Below are positions 9,885 through 19,737 of a stretch of 31,773 bases of DNA, one piece after another. The stretch is taken from NCBI GenBank assembly GCA_037447655.1, contig JBBHKE010003178.1, forward strand, positions 122,784 through 154,556. The letters run 5' to 3'. Numbering within the stretch: the stretch's first letter is position 1; the number at the start of each line of letters is the position of its first letter. The notes under the pieces were generated by a model. The model was not told the DNA's origin. It searched no databases and saw only the letters and a program-made list of their open reading frames with translations. Source of the DNA: Zygnema cylindricum. Lineage: Eukaryota; Streptophyta; Zygnematophyceae; Zygnematales; Zygnemataceae. Made by a program: the position numbers and the translations under genes.

Positions 9885-10330
9885 GGAGGGACGGAGGTTT
9901 TAATGTGGAATGGAAGAAAGAGATGAAAGATTGGAAGGAATGAAGAAAGGGGAGGAATGGAAAGAATGGAATCGTAGGGACAAAAGGAGATGGAGGAGGA
10001 GGAGGGGAGGAGGGAGGAGGGAGGGGGAGGAGGAGAGTGATGGAGGAGTGAGGATGAGGAGGAGGAGGAGGATGATGTGAGGGAGGAGGAGGAGGATGGA
10101 TGAGGAGGATGATGGAGGAGGAGGAGGAGGAGGAGGAGGGAGGAGGAGGGAGAGGAGGGTCAGACAAGTCAAAAGATAACACATAGGCCACCAAGAAGTA
10201 TATCCTGTACAAAACGATGGGGATGAGACTGGGGATGAGGGATAGAGGAGAATGGAGAAGGAAAAATCGAGAAAGAAAGGAGGGAGGTGGGTGATAAGGT
10301 TTTTGTCGAGAGGAAATGATGATAGAATAA

Positions 10331-10382
10331 AAGGGATGCCATGTATACAAAAAAAAAGGGATGGGAGGAAAAGGAGGAAGTA
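10331..10382 (+). pseudogene. Tail echo 3
   Basis: TGCCATGTATACAAAAAAAA then GGGATGGGAGGA corresponds to the CHVYKKKGWEE version of the tail. Adjacent to another echo about 80 bp further on. Confidence 0.6.
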
Positions 10383-10410
10383 AGTTATTGTAGAGTTGGA
10401 AGGACAAAAA

Positions 10411-10457
10411 AATGGGAGGAATGTCACGTATACAAAAAAAAAGGGAGGGTTGTAGAT
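10411..10457 (+). pseudogene. Tail echo 4
   Basis: AATGGGAGGAATGTCACGTA and the following A-run copy the WEECHVYKKKG version of the tail. Together with echo 3 it lies in an 83-codon open frame (10341-10592), which is therefore a chimera of gene-tail copies and not an independent gene. Confidence 0.6.
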
Positions 10458-10589
10458 TTTTTCACAAAATTAGAGGGTAGGAAAGAGGCAAAAATAAATA
10501 ATGTGGAAGCATTTGAGAAATGTCAAAAAATAATCGTTTCTCACGCCTTTTTATTTTCAAGGGAAGTCTATTTGTTAATAAAGAGCTTT

Positions 10590-10710
10590 TAGGATTTTTT
10601 CGGGGTTTTCTGATTTGAAGGATTTTTTAAGGTGTTTAGGGTTTTTAAGAGTGTTTTTTGAGAGTTTTTGTAGGGTTTTATAATGGTTTTGTAGGGTTTT
10701 TGTAGAAGTA
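10590..10710. repeat. Degenerate TTTAGGG-like tract downstream of the gene region
   Basis: Repeats of GTTTAGGGTTTTTA, TGTAGGGTTTT and TTGTAGGGTTT on the + strand. Same family of pattern as the upstream block at 6008-6156 and, reversed, the intron 2 tract. The FkbM locus is thus bracketed by telomere-like sequence. Confidence 0.55.
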
Positions 10711-10970
10711 ATTTAGAGTTCTTCGATAATGTGGGTGACCATTTGGAGAGAGTAGTGAATGGATTTCATCAATTAGAATAGCATATAGCATACATCTTTT
10801 TTTTTTTTTTTGTTTCAAGTTATTGGAGAAAGGCAAAAGAAAAAAGATTACGACATATCCCGAGTCTATTCACAATATGGACCTTTACATAAATTAAGAG
10901 TGTGTCTCGGTGGGAAACAAGAGATGATTCTATTGCATGGGTTTATAATTTTTGTTTGTTAAAAAGTATA
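10711..10970. other. Intergenic, no gene recognised
   Basis: AT-rich sequence with a T run at 10798-10812. No open frame or repeat of note. Confidence 0.4.
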
Positions 10971-11228
10971 GAACAAAGAAGTATGGAAACCCAGAAGTAT
11001 GGAAAGAAAATGTGTGAACATAAAAATATGAAAATTATGAAATGAAATGTATGGAAACAAAATGTACGGAAACAAAGAGTATGGAAACAAAAAGTGTGGG
11101 AACAAAAAGTGTGGGAACAAAAAGTGTGGAAACAAAAAGTATGGAATTAAAATTTATGGAAACAAAATGCATTGAAACAAAAAGTATGGAGTATGGAAGC
11201 CTTAAATACGGCAACAAAAAGGAGTTGA
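10971..11228. repeat. 15-bp minisatellite, unit GTATGGAAACAAAAA
   Basis: About a dozen units of GTATGGAAACAAAAA and variants (GTGTGGGAACAAAAA, GTATGGAATTAAAAT). Because 15 is a multiple of three, both strands stay open: + gives repeated METKS-type pentapeptides and - gives FVSIL-type ones. Neither is supported as a gene. Confidence 0.85.
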
Positions 11229-11429
11229 AAGGCTTTTAATAATAGTTGTTTGTTATGCTCATATACCTGTTTGTTATCGGAAATCCAAAGAGCGTTTAAG
11301 ATTCAACGGTAATAATTGGAACCTCTATTGAATCGATATGTTACTAGAATCAAAAAACACTTACGATTTGATAGCAGCAATCAGAGCAGAACGACTGTTT
11401 CTGTAAGGAAACGAATGGCGTTTACACTT
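11229..11429. other. Short unique spacer between minisatellites
   Basis: No feature recognised. It separates the 15-bp array from the 24-bp array. Confidence 0.35.
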
Positions 11430-11794
11430 CATTCTTTATCCTTACTTCTCCAATTGTCTCTATCCTTACTTCTAACGTTACTTTTCCAATAGTCTGTATC
11501 CTTACTTCTTCAATAATCTCTATCTTTAATTATCTATATCCTTATTTCTCTAATTGTCTCTATCCTTACTTCTCCTATTGTCTCTATCTTTACTTCTCCA
11601 ATTGTCTCTATTTTTACGTCTCCAATTGTCTCTATCCTTGTCCAATAATCTCTGTCCTTATTTCACCAATTGTCTCTGTCCTTCTCTAATTGTGTCTACT
11701 CTTACTTCTCACCTTGTCGTCTTTACTTCTATAGTTGTCTTGCCCGCCCTTCACCATTTGTCTCTATCTTGTCTCTATCTTTACTCTATGTAAT
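11430..11794 (+). repeat. 24-bp minisatellite, left part
   Basis: Units close to CTTACTTCTCCAATTGTCTC followed by TATC, repeated with drift about 14 times. The same unit resumes at about 12437, so the two blocks are one array split by an insertion. Frames through it encode Leu/Ser/Tyr repeats and are not genes. Confidence 0.85.
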
Positions 11795-12436
11795 TTACTC
11801 CAGACTGAATTAAAAAGCGCTATGTTAAACCATCTGAGTCAATGGGAACTAAAGGGGTGGCATGGCCAAAACTGAAAAATCATGGGTAGGGCAAAAAAAA
11901 AACAAAGTGAACACACATAAAAATGGTACGTAAAACAACGACACCCAAATATTCCACAACCTCTAAAATAAAAACATAGCAACATACTCAAACTAACGTT
12001 AGCCAACAAAAGTTCAACAAAATTAAATCTTTACGAAAAAGACCCCAAGCACGAGGGAGCACGTTGAGGTAGTTACGGAACACGCCAATGATCCATAACG
12101 ACAATAGCTGATCGAAGAGGATAAAAGCTTGCATCCGCTTTAAAGCCACAAACAAACATTGACGATAAAAAGGACCAAAGCAGGATGGCTCCCATATCCG
12201 CGTTGCTCAAACAAGGGCTTGCCACAAGTACGGAGAAACTTGTCCAAAAAACCCCCTAAACCACAAAATATCTCGAATGCCATCGGAATAAAGTCATCTG
12301 TAGGATCTCGGTGTGCATAATCACGCTCTTTCGTTCAGGGGCGGCCACTCCAACATGTAGAGCCGCTTCACCAACAACTATAGCTTAAGTAGGGTTCACC
12401 AAACCAATGTCCAAATATGCGACGTGCACCATTGAG
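11795..12436 (-). pseudogene. LINE-type retroelement remnant: ORF C-terminus and 3' UTR
   Basis: Interrupts the 24-bp array. On the minus strand, from 12432 downwards, broken frames encode AYLDIGLVNPT, then GEAALHVGVAAPERK, then, after a frameshift, DPTDDFIPMAFEIFCGLGGF up to a stop near 12140. This order (D-x-x-x-V-N-PT, A-rich helix with ERK, then D-F-I-P-x-A-x-E) resembles the C-terminal tail of reverse-transcriptase ORFs of plant/algal non-LTR elements; this is from memory of the family and not searched. The 3' end, about 11795-11890, matches the + strand element at 16600-16930 in reverse complement, which supports a real repeat family. Stops and frameshifts make it dead. Confidence 0.5.
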
Positions 12437-12960
12437 CAACCCGTACTTCTCCAATTGTCTCTATCCTTACTTTTGCAATTGTCTCTATCCGTACTTCTCC
12501 AATTGTCTCTACCTTTACATCTCTAGTTGCCTCTATCCTTACTTCTCCAATTGTCTCTATCTTTACATCTCTAGTTGTCTCTATCCTTACATCTCCAATT
12601 GTCTCTATCCTTATTTGTCTTTATCCTTCTCTAGTTGTCTCTATCCTAACTTCTCCAATTGTCTCTATCCCTTATTCTCTATCTTTCCCAAGTTGTCTCT
12701 ATCCTTGCTTCTGAAACTGTCCTTATCCTTCTCCAATTGTCTCTAACTTTACTTCTCCAATTGTCTATGTCTTAAATTCTCCTATTGTTCTCTATCCTTA
12801 AATCTCCAACATTCTTTGTCCTTACTTCTCCAATTGTCTTTATCCTTAATTGTCTCTATCCTTCTCGAGTTGTCTCTATCCTTGCTTTTCAAATTGTCTT
12901 AATCCTTACTTCTCCAATTGTCTCTATCCTTACATCTCTAGTATCCTTACTTCTTTCTAT
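12437..12960 (+). repeat. 24-bp minisatellite, right part
   Basis: Resumes the CTTACTTCTCCAATTGTCTC-type unit for about 20 further copies, including shortened ones (CTTCTCTAGTTGTCTCTATC). The 109-codon frame at 12417-12746 is a translation of this repeat. Ends where unique sequence begins near 12960. Confidence 0.85.
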
Positions 12961-13563
12961 TTGAAACTATCCTCCTTCGATTCGCTAACTCCCTCAGTTT
13001 GTTCCGATGAGCCTTTGGGATTTAGTGAGTTGCTTTCAGTAGCTTTTTAGTTATATTACAAATTACGAATTATATTAAGGTTTGGTTGGGGAGTTTTGTT
13101 TTGGGAAACGCTATATTGTTGTTGTTTTTGTGCGTGTTTTTCCTTTCAATGTCTTATAAGAAAATGTGTTTTTTTTTTTGTATATATATTAAGATGTTAG
13201 ACTGTTCTAAAGCGCTTGTAAAAACAATTGGGAATTTAATTTTTTAATGCCTCTTTCAACATCTTCTTCTAACATTTAAAGGAATCTCGTTATTATTATC
13301 ACCGCTAATTTTCCAATTTTTGTTTCGCTTGAAAAGCTTTCCAAGCACTTTCACTTCTAAAGAATAAACAAATTTAACGATATGGAAAAAGTACACATTT
13401 GGTGACACCTTTTTATATGTTTGCATACAACGATTTTATACAATTTAAGTTTTCAAAAAAAAGAGAAAAAGACACACACCCACAAAAAAAAAAAATTGCC
13501 ACAGATTGCTTAACACAAGGAAAGATTCCAATTTACATAACACAATCAGATTTCCAAACACTG
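12961..13563. other. Intergenic, no gene recognised
   Basis: AT-rich. At about 13104 the phrase GGGAAACGCTATATTG resembles one end of the foldback element at 13902-14000, possibly a relic terminus. Otherwise nothing is seen. Confidence 0.35.
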
Positions 13564-13648
13564 GGGGAAAAAAAAGGGAAAAAAAAGGGGGAAAAAAGGG
13601 AAAAAAAGGAAAAAAAAAAGGGAAAAAAAGGGAAAAAAAGAGAAAAAC
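13564..13648. repeat. GGGAAAAAA-type purine repeat
   Basis: Alternating G runs (1-5) and A runs (4-9), all purine on the + strand. The lysine/glycine-rich frame through it is an artefact. Confidence 0.8.
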
Positions 13649-13833
13649 ATTGTATTGAAGTTGATATGTATACAGCATCCGGCTCAAGCAGCTTTTCAAA
13701 ATCCATGCTGGCTTCTCTCCTTCAAACATCACCATTTATAAACCTAAATCTACCTCTAACTAACCTTTCATGTTTCTAATTCTTGAAATCATATTGGAAC
13801 GAAACTCTGTTCAGATCAAAATTCATGCGCAAT

Positions 13834-13884
13834 TTTCAAATTTTCAAATTTTCAAATTTTCAAATTTTCAAATTTTCAAATTCA
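13834..13884. repeat. 8-bp microsatellite CAAATTTT
   Basis: About six exact units of CAAATTTT in tandem. Confidence 0.9.
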
Positions 13885-13901
13885 AAAGTGTGAAAACTCG
13901 A

Positions 13902-14000
13902 GGAAACGCTATATATGGTTACCGGATTTTATACACTGTTATACAAGTTTTTTCGAGTATAATCCGGGTATAAGATAGGGCCACCACATATAGCGTTTCC
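13902..14000. mobile_element. Small foldback/MITE-like element (99 bp)
   Basis: Starts GGAAACGCTATATATGG and ends CCACATATAGCGTTTCC, a 17-bp inverted repeat with one mismatch. A second inner pair (CCGGATTTTATAC / GTATAATCCGG) also folds. It is too small for coding. No flanking duplication could be defined with confidence. Confidence 0.6.
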
Positions 14001-14149
14001 ATACCTTTTTAATGATGTACGGATATCGTCAACGATATGTTTTAACATTTTGTCGAAAAAATGTTTTTTTCTTACCATTTTTTTTTTAGTTGTTTTTAAT
14101 TGCGCGTGAAATTCCATCTGAACATGTGCGTTCCATTAAGACGATAGTC

Positions 14150-14223
14150 GATTTTTTTTTTTTTTTTTTTTTTTTTCGTTTTTGATTATTTTTTGATTTT
14201 TTTTTTATCTTTTTTTTTTTTTT

Positions 14224-14255
<32 letters not shown>

Positions 14256-14298
14256 TTTATTTTTTTTTATATTTTTTTTTTAAATTTTTTTTTTTTTT

Positions 14299-14336
<38 letters not shown>
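14150..14336 (+). repeat. Very long T tract (about 185 bp)
   Basis: Almost pure T with isolated A, C or G. Preceded by AGTCGA and followed by GTCGAT. Possibly a retroposed poly(A) tail on the minus strand that has expanded, but no element body is recognised next to it. Assembly of such tracts is often unreliable. Confidence 0.8.
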
Positions 14337-14337
<1 letters not shown>

Positions 14338-15592
14338 TCGATATTGATCATCTTTTGATCATTTGTTTTCAATCGTTTTTATCTTTTTTTTTTGTCATTT
14401 AATTTGTTGATGATTTTTTGATCAATTTTTTGTGATACTACTTTGTTAATATTCCCACTATTATTTCTTCCATTATGAAGATACTAACAATTTTCGTAAA
14501 AGCGAAACGAAGGTTCCCACAACCTCTAACCTAATTTATTTATTTTGGACGGTTTTATTACAATCTAGATATATAGGACTTACTAATTTCTCAACTTTAT
14601 AGTTAATTCCCATTACGAACTATATTTTTTTATATATATACACAAAGTGCTATTGTTTTCAAAATTTCATCAACTTTTCAAACCAATCATTTCGAAAAAT
14701 TCAAAAGTTTTATCGATTTATTCAATTTTTGCCACCTTTATTTTTGCGTTGAGAAGTTTTATCCTCTCGTAGAATTTATTCGCAAACGAAATAGGCGTAC
14801 TGAATTCAAAAAAAAAAAAATAGAATTTTGAACGGAAATAGCGAGGTAATGAATTTTTAATGTTAACAAAAAAAAAATGTTAAACAAAATAATGTTAAAT
14901 ATTTTTTAATGTCGGCTCTTAAAGTTTATCTGTATAGTCTCCATGTCAAGACTTAGTGGAGTTTTTTTTTTCCTAATGGAAAATAAAGATTACATTAAAT
15001 GACATTGATAATAAAAATGCATTTTAGGAACTACTGTACCGTCTAGAAAAAGGAGAAGAAAAAAGAAAATCGATAGAAAAATGGGCATATACCCATTTTT
15101 TTCAAAGCGTAGTAAGTCATGACTCATAAAAGTCTAACAAAAGGATAAATGAAATGAAAAAAAGCTCTTTAGTACATAAACAACAATTTTGGGACAAAAA
15201 AAACCACATGTCTTAAAGGAATTCCCTATTGAATCTTACGCCTAAATTCACCTCTATTCTAGTCCTAAATTCTAAGTCCTAAGTCAATTACTTTCTTCCC
15301 TCTACTTTAAGGAGCAGTGTTTTGATCTTTGACAGTGTCTTTACATACCTTTGGCAGAATGAAGGATTCCCCTCGAGAATTTTAGTATTCTTTTTGTCGT
15401 TTTTTGATGCCTTTTCTCAGACGAGGTTTGATACACTGTACTTGATATTAGTGTTCCTCCCAAAAACATATTTCTGGACCCATGTCCATTTTTTTATTGG
15501 GGCCAATCAGGTGAGAATCTACCTTTCAATCGTAACCGTCGATACACAACCGACAAATGTGTCTGGAGTATTTTGAGGGTGAGAGAAAATCA
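14337..15592. other. AT-rich intergenic, no gene recognised
   Basis: Many A and T runs. The frame at 15322-15576 (84 codons, aromatic-rich) has no recognisable domain. No other structure is seen. Confidence 0.4.
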
Positions 15593-15614
15593 ACACTAAT
15601 AGCGATACGGTGTA
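15593..15614. mobile_element. Solitary MITE-type terminus
   Basis: ACACTAATAGCGATACGGTG followed by TA resembles the right end of the TA-flanked MITE family. No partner end was found within the preceding or following kilobase. Confidence 0.45.
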
Positions 15615-16426
15615 GTTTTCACCTGCTTGGTCACGCTAAAATCATACTGCCATTATACTATTGTTTAGTTTTTTTTTTTTTTTCCCATGTTCTTGGTAAA
15701 ACATCATCTTAGCCAGACCAATACTCTTTCAAATCTCTCTTTTTATTCCTTAAATGCTCATTTTTACTATCCATGTCTCCGTTCTGCCTTCTATATTTTG
15801 GCCTCTTCCTTTTTTTTTTTTTTTGGCTCATGGCCTCAAGCTAATATGTAAGCATAATATCTTTTTCAAAGTAACCTCTGGACACATTTTCATGAAATTA
15901 AGAGTATTACAAAAGATGTTAAAAATGAAAGATAACGTCTTCTGACCTTTCTTCGCCAATCGAAACGTTCAATTTTGTGTCATTTCCATAAGTTCTTCAA
16001 ATCCACAAAAGAAAAATAAAAAATAAAAAAACAAAAAACAAAAAAAAAAAAAAAAGTTAAATGATGTTTAAGATTTTGAAAAAAAAAAAAACCATTGGTG
16101 TTAACTCCGATGAGTTCTCGACCCACAAATCAAAAACATAAAAAAAAGTGAAAAGTCAAATTTTTGATTAAATAATTACCTCAAGTGAACATACTAATTA
16201 GCTAAAATTTGGAAATCCAAGGGAATTTATGGGCATCAAGAATAAATAGATTATTTAATTAACTAACATACACTTTAATTTATGTTGTATGTTTCAAATA
16301 CGATAAAAATCCATAAATTGTTTCCACATAACCTAAAACAAATAAGTGAAGAATGCCTTTTCATTCTTTTTTTTTTAAATTGAGACTTAAGTTTTTGAAC
16401 ATTATGACCAAAGAAAAGAAGTTCAA
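15615..16426. other. AT-rich intergenic, no gene recognised
   Basis: Poly(A) and poly(T) stretches (15666-15684, 15811-15824, 16018-16055, 16079-16092) but no gene or repeat unit. Confidence 0.4.
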
Positions 16427-16436
16427 NNNNNNNNNN
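16427..16436. other. Assembly gap (10 N)
   Basis: Ten N bases. The real distance across the join is unknown, and the right side starts directly in satellite-like sequence, so the satellite may be larger than shown. Confidence 0.99.
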
Positions 16437-16575
16437 TGTGTCTGATTAATTACATACTTAGGATTAATACGGCTCATTATTCACATGGTTATTACTAATA
16501 TGTTTGAGTATTACCATGAATATAACTAATATGTCTGATTATCGAAATGGTTATGATTATTTACCGTCCTATTTA
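16437..16575 (-). repeat. Satellite block, minus-orientation units (left)
   Basis: Phrases such as GGTTATTACTAATATGT and TGTCTGATTA are reverse complements of the ACTAATAACTGT / TAATTATACAGACTAAT units of the main array, with drift. Confidence 0.5.
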
Positions 16576-16589
16576 ATTTTTCGTGCTAC

Positions 16590-16935
16590 CATTTGGTAGA
16601 CTCAGGCCCCCATGTTTTCCCTACCGTACCGGTTTTGACTTTTGACTTTTTGTTTATCTCGCTGCCCTTGTGTTATTTTTTCCTTTTGCTGGGGGGACTT
16701 ACGGGATTACTTTTTGTAGATATTTAATTGTTTTAGGGTTGGGGTTGTAGTTTTGGTTTTGTGAGTTGCCATGCTTTTCGTTTTGAGTTTGGGTGTTTTT
16801 TTTTTCCTTGTTGTTTGTTTCCTTTTTTATTGTGTTCCCGTCGCTCTATTTGTTTTTCAGTTTTCAGTTTTGGCCATGCCATCCCTTTTGTACCCCCGGA
16901 CTCAGATGGTTTACCATCGTGCTTTTTAATTTATC
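16590..16935 (+). mobile_element. LINE 3' end (UTR), same family as 11795-12436
   Basis: The stretch TTTTGGCCATGCCATCCCTT then ACTCAGATGGTTTACCATCG then GCTTTTTAATT (about 16867-16932) matches, in reverse complement, 11803-11890 of the other LINE remnant. The T- and G-rich sequence before it would be 3' UTR. It sits inside satellite. No ORF portion is visible, so it is probably 5'-truncated, which is typical for LINE insertion. Confidence 0.5.
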
Positions 16936-17135
16936 CTGCCATTTATTAGTATTGGTAAAGCTATTAGTCTGTATAATCAATATAAGTACCATTATGAGTT
17001 TGTATAATCATTATTGGTACACTTATTACTCGGCATAATTAGGATTCATACATTAATTAGTCTGTGTAGTTAGTGTTAGTAGAGTTATTAGTAATGTTGA
17101 ATTAGTATCACGACAGTTATTAGCAATGTATGTTT
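16936..17135 (-). repeat. Satellite block, minus-orientation units
   Basis: Units such as TTAGTCTGTATAATCA and GGTACACTTATTAC are reverse complements of the main array unit. Orientation changes at about 17135. Confidence 0.65.
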
Positions 17136-17885
17136 TCTATGAGTACTAATACTAATTATTTCATAACTGTACTAACACTAAATCTACAGACTAATAACTG
17201 TAAAAATACTTATTATACAAAATGTACTAATACAACTTGCATGAACTAATAATGTGCTAATACTAATTAAACAGTAATTGTACAGGCTAATAACTGCCAT
17301 AGCACTTATTATAGATACTAAAATCTGTACTGATACGAAATGTACAGTCTAATAACTGTACTATTACTAATTTTACAGACTAATAACTGTGTTAATACAA
17401 ATGATATAGACGAATACCTGTACTAATGCTAATAATACATTACTACCACCTTTACTAACACTAATTATACATGGTAATAACTGTACGAGCACTAATTATA
17501 AAGACTAGTAACTGGATTGTACTAGTACTAGTTATACATACTAATAACAGTGCTAATACAAAATGTACAGACTAATAACTATACAAATACAAATTACACA
17601 AACTTATTACTATACTAATACTAATTATACAAACTAAAAACTGTACTAGCACTAATTATACATACAAAAGACTTTACTTATCTTAATTATACAGACTAAC
17701 AACTGTACTAATACTAATTTCACAAACCAGAATCTATACAAACAAATAACTGTAAAAATAATGATTATGTAATAATGGTCCTAACTACTAATTATACATT
17801 ACTAAAAACTATCCTAATACTAATTATAAAATAGTAGTAAGTGCACTAACACTAATTATATAGACTAATAACTATACTCATGTAG
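17136..17885 (+). repeat. Satellite array, plus-orientation units (left arm)
   Basis: Repeats of about 30-33 bp built from ACTAATAACTGTACTAATA and CTAATTATACAG. The 17424-17882 part is duplicated in the same order at 19738-20230; the first 127 bases are nearly identical between the two and the rest is more diverged. Confidence 0.85.
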
Positions 17886-19033
17886 AAATTAATGGTACTT
17901 TTAGTATTTTCTAGGTCTAAAGATGTAAAATGAAATGCAGAAAAGAAGGACAAGCAGTCTGCCTTCAACTTTAGCTCCCACACTTGTCACAGTCACTGAA
18001 GGTTAGAGAGGGAGCTGAGCCAAGGCTTCCAATACTGTCTAGAGAGAGAGAGAGAGAGATTGGCTGCATATATTGTCTAGAGAGAGAGAGAGAGAGGCAG
18101 TTGATTTTGGTAGGTTTACCGAAATATACTTAACGGACCCAGGATTTGATCCTGGAACCTACCATCGAGCAAGTCAGTAGTAGTCGATAACTTTATTCTA
18201 TAGTCTACGTTCAGTGCTAAACTATATAGGGTTTGACAAGTATTTAAAGATGTACGTCTATATTAATTCATTTAACGCCGAGAACATACATGTAACATAG
18301 ATACAGTTAGAATATACGTACAGCTTACGGTACTTCTAGAATAGAATACCGCGCATTTGTTTCGACGGCAAAACAAATACCGTGCATTGATTTTCGACAG
18401 CTAGAATCAAAAGTCGGTTTTGATCGAACGACCACGATAGGTGTCGAGATCGCGGAATAGGCGCTTTGGCAAGTTTTGGTCACCACCATATTAAGAACCA
18501 CGTGGCACGACATTATTAGCTTGCGGCATCTCCAGAGAATATGGGAATTAATCCGGATATTGCAAATGTCAATATTTCAGCTATGCCGTACGATGGCAGT
18601 ATAGAAAGTACTTCGGCACCTGTACCTTTATGTACGACACAGTCTTCTAATTAGTGCCATACTCTTATAGTAGAGGGTTTAGAGAGGGATATATGACTTA
18701 GAAAATCTGGTAGGTAGCTTCCTCTCTCCCAGAGTGCTTTTATACAAAAGGTCAACTTTGACCCTTTATAACTTACTGCTCAAGGTAGCAAATTTAGAGA
18801 TTCTTTTTGCTATTGACTCAAGGGAGTCTTATTTTCACAAGAGTGAAGGCAGTCAGAATTTTTGTTTGCCATGGTGGCAGTTATTCTTGCTAAAACACAA
18901 AGGGGTCAGGGTTATCTTAGGGGCTTAGTGAGAGCTGCCCATTATAAGGACCTATGGAGGTCTCAAAGTTATTATTGCTGAAACACAAGGGGGTCAGGGT
19001 TATCTTAGGGTCTTCGTGTGACCTGCCCATTCT
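17886..19033. other. Unique insert in the satellite, with GA microsatellites and a local duplication
   Basis: Two TGTCTAGAGAGAGAGAGA runs lie at about 18038-18060 and 18075-18097. A hairpin CCAGGATTTGATCCTGG at about 18141-18157 resembles a tRNA T arm but no tRNA body exists. A segment at about 18879-18945 (AGTTATTCTTGCTAAAACAC, GGGGTCAGGGTTATCTTAGG) recurs at about 18966-19032, a tandem duplication of about 87 bp. No gene recognised. Confidence 0.5.
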
Positions 19034-19737
19034 GAGATCTTTATGCAACAGCCTGAAGGATTTTTGAAGCAAGGGGAGGAGAGCAAGGTTTGTCAATTGA
19101 TCAAATCTTTGTATAGGCTAAAAAAAGCACCTCGACAATGGAATGAGAAGTTGGATGAGTTTCTTAGAGGTTTGGGATACATTTGGATAAACTCACATCA
19201 TTCAATTTATTTGTTTTAAGATGAGGAAGGAATTAACTTTATCGCAATTTATGTTGATGATTTGCTTATCTTAAGTAAATCTATGGATAAAATAAATATA
19301 TTGAAAACGGATCTAAAAGGTAGATTTGAGATGAATGATATTGGCGAAGCAAGGTATGTTTTAGGAATTCAGGTAGAGAGATACAAAGATAGAAAGATAA
19401 TCAGATTAACTCAAAAAGAGGCCATTGGAAACATCTTGGAAAGTTCCAAATAGACAAAGCTAATAGTTGTACCACTCCTATGGAACTAAATAAAAGAAGT
19501 GATGGGAGTGTGGAAGAGAGAGTTATAATCTTGGATGATAAGTTAGGCTCTGAAGAGAAAGTATTTATGCAGACAATTCCTTAAAGACAGTAGTGGGCAG
19601 CCTTATATATCATATGTATTGTACCCGCGTGGAAATATTTGCAAGTGTACGAGTCTCAATGCTCCCACTAAGAAAGATTGGGAGGCAGCTAAAACAGTCC
19701 TTAGATATCTTATAGGGACTAGAGATCTATGGTTCCA
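19034..19737 (+). pseudogene. Ty1/copia retrotransposon pol fragment (reverse transcriptase to start of RNase H)
   Basis: From 19034 the frame reads EIFMQQPEGF, then SLYRLKKAPRQWNEKLDEFL, a stop at 19217-19219, then YVDDLLI (catalytic Asp pair) and GEARYVLGIQVER, all in one frame to a stop at 19451-19453. A frameshift follows, then TTPMELNKR, another shift, GSLIYHMYCTRVEIFASV and finally DWEAAKTVLRYLIGTRDLWF. These are copia RT and linker landmarks in the usual order. The RNase H catalytic part, integrase, gag and LTRs are absent. With two or more frameshifts and several stops it is dead. It breaks off directly into satellite at 19737. Confidence 0.9.

Larger units (their letters stand above)
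9496..10170. repeat. GGA-rich low-complexity downstream of the FkbM gene, with gene-tail echoes
   Basis: After the stop codon at 9493-9495 the sequence is mostly GGAGG, GAGAGA and GAGGA repeats to about 10160. Embedded in it are copies of the gene's 3' coding end. The long minus-strand Pro/Ser/Leu frames here are composition artefacts. Confidence 0.75.

Noticed and set aside
9844-10427. 175- and 187-codon minus-strand frames
   Set aside because: Complement of GGA repeat containing gene-tail echoes; low-complexity Pro/Ser/Leu.
11035-11239. Pentapeptide-repeat protein on either strand
   Set aside because: 15-bp tandem repeat open in both strands; no start context, signal or flanking coding sequence.
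12417-13050. Tyr/Leu/Ser-repeat protein
   Set aside because: Frames through the 24-bp minisatellite; repeat length keeps them open.
14193-14402. Phe-rich membrane protein frame
   Set aside because: Translation of a long T tract.
15322-15576. 84-codon aromatic-rich frame
   Set aside because: No domain, no splice context, composition typical of T-rich DNA.
18130-18172. tRNA gene or SINE head on the minus strand
   Set aside because: Only a T-arm-like hairpin (CCAGG, 7-base loop, CCTGG) is present; no acceptor stem, D arm or anticodon arm could be placed.
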